Notes under the pieces: model-generated | The model's input: the letters and a program-made list of their open reading frames with translations, nothing else | The model's database searches: none | Told to the model about the DNA's origin: nothing | Position numbers and translations under genes: made by a program | Origin: Gyromitra esculenta | Taxonomy: Eukaryota; Ascomycota; Pezizomycetes; Pezizales; Discinaceae | Direction: 5' to 3' | Assembly (NCBI GenBank): GCA_038503075.1 | Contig: JBCAML010000006.1 | Location: 620,001-684,000, forward strand | Length of the DNA stretch: 64,000 nucleotides | In this document: piece by piece, positions 57,183-64,000 of the stretch | How positions within the stretch are numbered: the stretch's first letter is position 1 | Layout of the letters: each line of letters starts with the position of its first letter

Positions 57183-58592
57183 ATGTCGGAGTTCAACACA
57201 CCCGCTCCCCACACTCCTATGAGAAGCAGTATGCTTCCTCCCCAATCTACTCACCATTCTAGAGCCAACAGCCCCAGAATCACTCTCCCTCCTCCTAACT
57301 TGACCCCCATTATTCCCTCACCCTATTTCGCTGTCGCCAGCGATTTCAGCGAAGCGATTGGCGAACAAATCCATCCTCACACAGAACTTTTTGACGCTAT
57401 TCACACTTTCCTCCTTACAGGAAAGTCTGATATTCAAGCCGTCCTCACCCTATGCCTTGTTCTCATTCAGGAGAACAAGCTCATCAACAACCACCTGAGA
57501 ATTATCTCTGACAACACAGACCATATTTCCTCCGTCCTCGCACTGTATACCACTGCACTCAATGGCATCAACCAACTTGCTGCCACTGGGGCAGCCAAAA
57601 CTACTATCACTGAACCCTTCAAACCCCCTCAAACCAACCAAACCTACGCCAACGTTGCTGCAACTGCCAGCTCCTCCCTTTCCCCTCCCAAGGTGAACAA
57701 GAAAAGGAAAGTCTCACGGTTTGATCTCTCGTTAAGCCCTTCAGTATCCCTGAAGGTGAGCAGTGCTACTTAAGCGAAAGGTCAAGCGACAAGAATCACG
57801 ATGTTTCTACAGGTCCTACGTGGGTCTAACTCAAGGCGAGTTAAGTGTGGAGGTTCTACAGCGACAGCGACCGCGAGGATTCTGAAGTAGAATCGAGATA
57901 GTATTAAAACAATACAGTAGAAGTAAGGTAAGAACGTTGCTTAAAGAAAAGAGAAGAAAACTGTAACAACCGTCTAAGATCCAGTCCTTATATACCCCGC
58001 AATCCCCCTTGTGACTCATAACCGAAACACAGCCGAACAACAAAGACATTATAAAGAAACCATCATCCGTTGCAACCATTACTTCCTGAACCCTAACCCA
58101 TCACTTCGCTTCATCCATGAAAGAAAGGCAATGGAGCTACATACGTTCCACCTGCTCTCCCCCTGACCAGCGAAGGGATGTCTCTCTCTGAAACTGACAG
58201 ATGGCAACTAGAGATAACGGATGCCCGTTCCCGCCCTGGATTCAACAGAAACCTACCTGCAAACCAACTTCCAGTGCCAACCAGACCAGCTCCCCTAACC
58301 AACAAACCCAAACCACTCCCTGCCTCGCAACGCAGATTCTATGCTACTAGAACTGTCCCAGAAGAATTTGAGCTCTCCTCCCAACATGCAGCAATCCTCC
58401 CCTCCGTCATTGCAAAGGCCTTGGAAAAGGTTAATGCAAAGGTCTCACTCGCTTTCACTGCAACTGTCAACTGCAACGGCACTGTTTCCATCCTGGCATC
58501 ACCCTTCACACCTGCAATTGACTATGTTCCTTACTTCTCCCACCTCACCAAAGCAATCAACGAAGCCCTTCCAGTTTTCATGGATGGACGTT
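57183..58592 (+). pseudogene. LINE ORF1-like relic broken by LTR insertions
   Basis: The first part (57183 to about 57730) starts with ATG and encodes a Pro/Ser-rich start, a helical segment (ELFDAIHTFLLTGKSDIQA, then LIQENKLINNHL) and TYANVAATASSS followed by the basic KKRKVS. The second part (about 58127-58592, a different frame) encodes YVPPALPLTSEGMSLSETDR, then RRFYATRTVPEEFE and VSLAFTATVNCNGTVSILAS. These features resemble ORF1 proteins of Tad-like fungal LINEs, from memory. The two parts are separated by about 390 bp homologous to the LTRs further right but inverted. The right end is cut by a second LTR at about 58592. No endonuclease or reverse transcriptase of a LINE is seen. A host gene origin cannot be fully excluded. 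Confidence 0.6.
57730..58120 (-). repeat. LTR-like copy C (inverted)
   Basis: Read on the minus strand this contains GGTATATAAG, TTTCTTTAAGCAACGT and, near its end, AAGTAGCACTGCT in the same order and spacing as the two LTR copies at 58592 and 59047. Similarity is moderate, so it is the oldest or a related subfamily. It interrupts the ORF1-like frame. Edges are approximate. Confidence 0.75.
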
Positions 58593-58985
58593 TGGTTGAT
58601 CGACTGGGTACATGGGTGCATGAGCGTTGCGTTTTATTATTGTTCTTTATGTTTCTTTGGGTTTTCCATTACAATGAGTCATGTCTTTGTCATCGAAAGA
58701 GTTGGAAGGTGGTATATAAGCGAAGGGATTTCCCCTCCTGTTGTACTTTTCCTTCTTCTTTCTTTAAGCAACGTCTTCTATAGTTCACTCTTGTATTTCA
58801 CAATACAAAACCCGGTTACACCTCGTAACCTCGCATCGCTGCCGTCTTCAAGTCTACTCCACTTGAACCAATCGTAGAGCCTGTGGAATCCCGTAAACAC
58901 TCTCGCCGCTGAGTCTTTCTTTCAAGTAGCACTGCTTATCTCGGGGGATACCTGAGAGCTTGACGGAAAACCCCGCTCCTTGAGA
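58592..58985 (+). repeat. LTR-like copy A (solo LTR)
   Basis: About 390 bp that align by eye with 59047-59438: shared TATGTTTCTTTGGG, GGTATATAAGCGAAGGGATT, CTTTAAGCAACGTCTTCTAT, CAAGTAGCACTGCTTATC and CCCGCTCCTTGAGA. There are many substitutions. No internal region follows, so it is a solo LTR. GGTATATAAG is the probable TATA box. Edges are approximate. Confidence 0.8.
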
Positions 58986-59046
58986 CCAGTAGATGTTAAC
59001 CACTTCAATGACTTCATCCTGGCTCCATTTCATGGATAATTATTTC

Positions 59047-59438
59047 TGTTGGTTCGTCGGTTACAAGGTCACGAGGTTGTTGTGTTACATTGTTGTTCCT
59101 TATGTTTCTTTGGGTTTCCGTTGCAATGAGTCAAGTCTTTGTCATCGAACGAGTTGGAATGAGGTATATAAGCGAAGGGATTTCCCCTCTTGTTGTACTT
59201 TTTCTTCTTCTTTCTTTAAGCAACGTCTTCTATTGTACACTCACTGTATCTCATAAATACAACTCCAGGTTACACCTCGTAATCTTCTGCTGCCACCGTC
59301 TTCAAGTCACCAGAACTTGAAACACTAGTAGAGCCTGTAGAATCCTCGCACTTTCTCCTGTTGTTGATTTCTCGTTCAAGTAGCACTGCTTATCTTGGGG
59401 GATACCCGAGAGCTTGACGAGATTCCCGCTCCTTGAGA
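59047..59438 (+). repeat. 5' LTR of the gypsy element (copy B)
   Basis: It begins near TGTTGGTTCG and ends near CTCCTTGAGA, where homology to the solo copy A stops. It contains GGTATATAAG at about 59163. The outer boundaries are estimated from where copies A and B stop matching, since no clean TG...CA pair is visible. Confidence 0.75.
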
Positions 59439-59495
59439 TTACGTTGCTTCCCTATCTACACCCTCTACCAACACCCACCTACCTCCGACGTCACT

Positions 59496-60743
59496 ATGAG
59501 CAACCCCGCTCCCGCCCCTTGGACCTTCCCTACCTTTGAGAATTTCCAAGCCGCCGCCAATGCCGACCTCGCTTCCGCCTACGAGGAAATCCGCTCGCAC
59601 TACCAACAGCGAGTAGATAACCTCACATACGCAGACCTACAACTCGAAGAGGCTACCCAAGAGAGGAATAACATGACAGCCAGGTTCAATACCTGCCAAT
59701 CCCAGTTGCAAGCGGCCGAAGCAGAAATCGCCCGCCTCCAAAACGCTGCTCCCCCACCACCTGCCCCGTCACCGCCACCCCCTCCTGCTCACACTCAAGG
59801 AGGCCGATCAGATAAAATGCCCGACCCAGACAAGTTCAATGGGTCTCGCGATAAGCTCCCTGGGTTCGTTTTACAGCTCAGGTCGAAGCTTTCAGTTAAC
59901 GCCGACCGTTTCTCGAATAGCAACAATATGGTATTGTACGCTATTAGTCGCCTCGAGGGAGCTGCCCTCGAACAAGTTCGTCACTCCGTCCTTCCTGACG
60001 GAACTACCACCTGGAATTCCGCCGCCGATTTGATCACCGCTTTGGAGACAGCCTTCGGCGATCCCGACCCCCTCGGTACTGCCCGCCGCGAGCTACATCA
60101 ACTTCGACAAGGGAAGCGAGATTTCTCCGCCTACCTTGCCGACTTTCAACGGATCATGGGACGCCTCAATTATGACGAGTCAGCCAAGAACGATGCTCTG
60201 GAATTCGGCATGTCAGACGAGCTGAAAGAAGCGGTAGTAACCGTTGCCGACTTCCCCACCACCTTTACTTCCCTCTGCGCCTTCCTCCTCCGCCTGGATA
60301 ACCGGATCCGAGCAAGAAGAGAAGAAAAGAAGAATGCCGCCCGCAATACCATGGGACAATTCACCGCCCCTGCCGCCGCCCCCGCCGCCTATACTCCCGC
60401 TTCCTCCTCCTTCGCCCCTGGAGGACTCGTCCCCATGGATCTCTCTTTTGGGCGAACCTCCACCTCTCGCCCTGCCCCTGAACAACGGTATGTTCAAATA
60501 AACGGGAGAAGAAAACTATCTCCAGAAGAGAAATCCTGGAGACAAACCAATAATCGTTGCCTGTTCTGCGCCGGGGAAGGCCATATCTTTTCGAACTGCC
60601 CTTCCGCCTCCAAGCGCCCCGCCATGAGAGGAGCCGTCACTAATGTCGCCGCCGTACCTCCAGCTCCCTCCGTTTTTCCGCCACCTTTGCCACCTCGCTT
60701 TCCTGCCTTCGATGCAGCAGACTCAGTCGAGTCTTTAAACTAA
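59496..60743 (+). CDS. Gag polyprotein of the gypsy element
   Basis: Structural protein forming the virus-like particle, 415 residues from ATG 59496, about 60 bp after the LTR. Residues 1-90 contain a coiled-coil-like helix; a Pro-rich linker follows. The capsid part starts KMPDPDKFNGSRDKLPGF and has the retrotransposon gag helices, including RELHQLRQGKRDFSAYLADF. A zinc knuckle C-x2-C-x4-H-x4-C (CLFCAGEGHIFSNC) sits at about 374-387 and binds the RNA. The frame ends TCT TTA AAC TAA, where T TTA AAC is a -1 slippery heptamer. The codon choice is C-rich, unlike nearby host spacers. Confidence 0.95.
   Translation: MSNPAPAPWTFPTFENFQAAANADLASAYEEIRSHYQQRVDNLTYADLQLEEATQERNNMTARFNTCQSQLQAAEAEIARLQNAAPPPPAPSPPPPPAHTQGGRSDKMPDPDKFNGSRDKLPGFVLQLRSKLSVNADRFSNSNNMVLYAISRLEGAALEQVRHSVLPDGTTTWNSAADLITALETAFGDPDPLGTARRELHQLRQGKRDFSAYLADFQRIMGRLNYDESAKNDALEFGMSDELKEAVVTVADFPTTFTSLCAFLLRLDNRIRARREEKKNAARNTMGQFTAPAAAPAAYTPASSSFAPGGLVPMDLSFGRTSTSRPAPEQRYVQINGRRKLSPEEKSWRQTNNRCLFCAGEGHIFSNCPSASKRPAMRGAVTNVAAVPPAPSVFPPPLPPRFPAFDAADSVESLN
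60735..60743 (+). promoter_or_regulatory. Probable -1 ribosomal frameshift site at gag-pol junction
   Basis: The bases T TTA AAC (60734-60740) in gag phase form the canonical X XXY YYZ slippery sequence U UUA AAC, directly followed by the gag stop TAA. A -1 slip gives CTA ATC CAA and enters the pol frame, which is open from here onward. This explains how pol is made without its own start codon. A downstream stimulatory structure was not assessed. Confidence 0.8.
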
Positions 60744-63700
60744 TCCAACCAGAGTCGCCTTGTGACCCTGCTCCGGTTCCTTTTTCTCCTTTGTCAGCGT
60801 TCTCAATTTCGGGGTTTTCAGTGTCGGATGTGCATGTGGAGGATAACTTGGATGGGGAACATTTTGTAATTTCTTGTAGCCTTTCCCACCAAAATAAAAT
60901 CATAAAAACACACGCACTTCTTGACACTGGAGCCTCAGGGTTCGCTTTCATTGATGAAAACTTTGTGCGTCACCATTCCCTTCCCCTATCTCCTCTAAAA
61001 ACCCCACGCCAATTGGAAGTCATTGACGGCCGAACAATTGCCTCGGGAGATATTACAAATCTTTGCCACCTAGGACTTTCCATTCAACAACACACTGAGA
61101 AAGCCCCCTTCTTCGTCACCAAGCTAGGCCATTACCCCTTAGTACTCGGTATCCCTTGGATGAACCTCCATGACGTTCATCTACAATTCGCGAATAAAAG
61201 CATTGAATTCAATTCTGAATTCTGCACCACCCACTGTGCTCCCAAGCAACCCATTGTCTCAGCCGCCGCCATTCCCCCTCCAGCAAAGTTAAACGCCGCC
61301 TTTATCGGTGCAGCTAGTTTCCGCATGCTCGCCAGGAAGAAGGGTATTCAAGTATATTCCATGTCTCTCTACGAAATCAATAGAGTCCTTGATAGCAAGA
61401 CTACCAAAGAAGAGTGGAGGCAACGAATACCCGCCGAGTACCACGAATACCTGGATATGTTTGACAAAGCCAAAGCTCAAGGACTCCCCCCTCGACGACC
61501 CTATGATCATAAGATTACCCTACAAGAAGGCAAAGAACCACCATTTGGCCCACTCTATGGTATGTCACGGGATGAACTTCTCGTTCTTAAGAAATATATC
61601 GAAGACAACCTAGAGAAAGGGTTTATCCGCGCCAGTTCATCTTCCGCCGGTTCTCCAGTCCTCTTTGCCGCCAAACCCGATGGTTCCCTCCGCCTTTGTG
61701 TCGATTACCGTGGCCTCAACGCTCTCACGGTTAAAGACAGATATACTTCCCCCCTGATCAAAGAAACCCTAGACCGCCTTGCAAAAGCTCAATGGTACTC
61801 CAAACTTGATCTCCGTGACGGCTTCCACCAGATTCGTATCGCCGAAGGGGAAGAATGGAAAACAGCCTTTCGAACCCGATACGGCTTGTATGAATACATG
61901 GTAATGCCATTCGGCCTCACCAACGCCCCTGGAACCTTCCAACGTTTCGTCAACGATTCCCTTCGAGAATACCTGGATCTGTTCTGCACAGCATATCTCG
62001 ACGATATCCTAATTTATAGCGATACCCTAGCAGAACATAAAGTGCACGTCAGACAAGTCCTCGATGCCCTTAAAGCCAATAACATCCTTCTCAAACCTGA
62101 GAAGTGTGAATTCCATGTTCAATCGATAAAATACCTCGGCCTAATCCTTACGCCTGAAGGAATCAAGATGGACGAGGACAAGCTCAAAGCGGTGCGCGAC
62201 TGGAACCGACCCAAATGCGTCAAAGATGTACAAGCTTTCCTAGGGTTCGCAAACTTCTACCGGAGATTTATTCTAGGGTTTTCTCGCCTGGCCGCCCCTC
62301 TCACTGCTTTTACAAAAAAAGGCATCTCCTTCGAGTGGACTGTCGAAGCTGAACTCGCATTCGAAGCTCTAAAGGACGCCTTTACTAAAGCTCCTGTTCT
62401 TATCCACTTCGACCCCCGAAAGAAAATCTTCGTAGAATCCGATGCTTCTGACTTTGTTTCCGGCGGTGTCCTCTCCCAACTTGACGATAACGGCGTACTT
62501 CATCCTGTAGCCTTCTTCTCTAAGAAGCATTCACCAGCCGAATGCAACTATGAGATCTACGATAAGGAACTTCTCGCGATTATACGCTGTTTCGAAGAAT
62601 GGAGACCAGAGCTTGAAGGATCCGAATTACCCATCTCGGTTATTACCGATCATAAGAATTTGGAATACTTCATGACCACAAAGCAACTTAATCGACGACA
62701 AGTCAGATGGGCCGAATACCTTTCACGTTTTGACTTTGTCATTACATATAGACCAGGGGTACAAGGAGGTAAACCGGACGCCCTGACTCGGAGATCAGGA
62801 GATCTCCCTGAAGAAGGGGATGAAAGACTAAGACACCAACACCAAATAGTCTTGAAGGAAAGGAACATTGATCCGAAGCTGAGTTTGTTTTCGGGTTCTT
62901 TATCAAACGAACCCGCTGAATTGGATGCCCCCCTCGAAGAATTGATGAATCAAGGATATATCGCTGACCCGTTCCCACAAAAAATCCTTCTAGCACTTAG
63001 AAATGGTGAACGACAATCTAAGGAAATCACCTTAGGCGACTGTATCGAGATCAACAACCGCTTATTCTATCGACAAAAGCTCTATATCCCCGACCATGAC
63101 CCTCTTCGCCTTCTCATCCTACAACGATACCATGATGCCCCCTCAGCTGGTCACCCGGGACGTGAAAAATCCTTCGAACTCATTTCAAGGCAATTTTATT
63201 GGCCAAAGATGAGGGAGTATATTGGCCGTTATACGCGGAACTGTCACATTTGTCGACGAGCAAAACCAAGCACCCTTGGTACCCAAGGCGTCCTGAAACC
63301 ACTCCCAATCCCCAATCGCCCCTGGGAAGAGCTATCAATGGACTTCGTTACCGGTCTCCCGGAATCTAACGGCTTTGATGCTATTATGGTCGTGGTAGAC
63401 CGACTTTCGAAGATGCGGCACCTTATCCCATGTAATACAACCGTCAATGCCGAGCAAACAGCCGAACTCTACCTCCAAAATGTTTGGAAATTACATGGAC
63501 TACCTTCCCATATCACTTCGGATAGAGGAACGCAGTTTACCGCTAAGTTTTGGAAACATCTTTGCCAACGACTGAATATCTCCGCTCGGATGTCAACCTC
63601 CTTCCATCCAGAAACAGACGGCCAAACCGAACGTCTTAATGCCGTTATGGAACAGTATCTTCGGTGCTACGTTTCTTACCAACAGGACGACTGGACGAGA

Positions 63701-64000
63701 TGGTTACCCATTGCGGAGTTCGCCGCCAATAACCAAGAGTCAGCCAGCACCAAAGCCACACCCTTCTTCGCCAATTATGGTTACCACCCCCGCTTCGATA
63801 CCTCCGTTGTCTCTAACGACCGCTCCCCCCAGACCCTCGATGCCGATGACTTCGCTTCTAAGATGGAGGAACTTAGAGACTTCCTGCGAGTTCAAATGAG
63901 GACAGCGCAAGATATTTTCGAGACCAGTGCTAATCAGCATCGTACCCCTGCCCCTTCATTCAAGGTCAACGACCATGTCTTCATATCCATGAAGAATATG
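60740..64000 (+). CDS. Pol polyprotein of the gypsy element (partial, open at right edge)
   Basis: Read in the -1 frame relative to gag, without stops to 64000 (over 1,080 residues). The protease has LLDTGAS at about 60920. The reverse transcriptase has KPDGSLRLCVDYRGLN near 61670, MPFGLTNAP near 61905 and the catalytic YLDD at 61994. RNase H starts with FVESDASDF near 62430 and includes YEIYDKELLAI. The integrase zinc finger is H-x5-H (HDAPSAGH) then C-x2-C (CHIC). Its D,D-35-E triad is in MDFVTGLPES, TSDRGTQFTA and HPETDGQTERLN. All key residues are present, so the enzyme should be functional. The C-terminal integrase end lies outside the window. Confidence 0.96.

Larger units (their letters stand above)
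59047..64000 (+). mobile_element. Ty3/gypsy LTR retrotransposon, cut by window edge
   Basis: It comprises a 5' LTR (about 59047-59438), a short leader, gag (59496-60743) and pol (60740 to beyond 64000) in the order protease, reverse transcriptase, RNase H, integrase, which defines Ty3/gypsy rather than Ty1/copia. I found no stop or frameshift in pol apart from the programmed-looking gag-pol junction, so the copy is likely young. The 3' LTR and any chromodomain lie outside the window. I could not identify the primer-binding site with confidence. Confidence 0.95.

Noticed and set aside
1..64000. CRISPR arrays, rRNA or tRNA genes, bacterial-type operons
   Set aside because: No spaced direct repeats, no rRNA-like segment and no convincing tRNA internal promoter boxes were seen by eye; a tRNA scan would be needed to exclude single tRNAs.

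Overview
This window reads as nuclear DNA of a filamentous ascomycete (Pezizomycotina). The genes carry short spliceosomal introns of about 50-130 bp with fungal branch sites (CTRAC/CTAAC type). The protein families are typical of filamentous fungi: ceramide glucosyltransferase, a CAF-1 large subunit, a SAT4/rhodopsin-like seven-helix protein, a secreted berberine-bridge-type FAD oxidase, a vacuolar M18 aminopeptidase and a Mmc1-like mitochondrial protein. Only about a dozen host genes occupy 64 kb. Long AT-rich spacers filled with small inverted-repeat elements suggest a large, transposon-rich genome such as those of Pezizomycetes (truffle/morel relatives); that placement is an inference.

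Layout. 1-7.5 kb: no convincing gene, but a retroposed sequence with a poly(A) tail and a perfect 14-bp target duplication, one copy of a dispersed repeat, and microsatellites. 7.5-15.7 kb: a BED-like zinc-finger gene (+), ceramide glucosyltransferase (+), a small two-exon gene (-) and a Mmc1-like mitochondrial gene (+). 15.7-20.7 kb: gene-free, one MITE. 20.7-22 kb: a Ser-rich conserved-looking protein (-). 26.5-28.5 kb: CAF-1 large subunit (+). 30-32.8 kb: an F-box protein with a long Gln-rich N-terminus (+). 36-39.8 kb: a single-pass membrane protein (+) facing an ICln/Lot5-like gene (-). 41.5 kb: a possible small membrane protein. 43.4-45 kb: a six-exon SAT4-type seven-helix protein (-). 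46-48.9 kb: a cluster of MITEs, some nested in each other. 49.5-51.5 kb: secreted FAD oxidase (+). 52.9-54.8 kb: vacuolar aminopeptidase (+). 56.3-64 kb: another MITE, then a LINE ORF1-like relic broken by LTR insertions, and a Ty3/gypsy retrotransposon that runs off the right edge with an intact reading frame.

The host genes do not form an obvious pathway or cluster; they look like ordinary dispersed genes. The most unusual content is the mobile DNA: at least eight families of TA-flanked miniature inverted-repeat elements, one stack of them nested three deep, a gag-pol junction with a textbook U UUA AAC slippery heptamer directly in front of the gag stop, and a strong excess of the palindrome TACATGTA (21 copies found by eye, none in a predicted exon). 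Exon borders were worked out by hand from splice motifs, reading-frame phase and family conservation.
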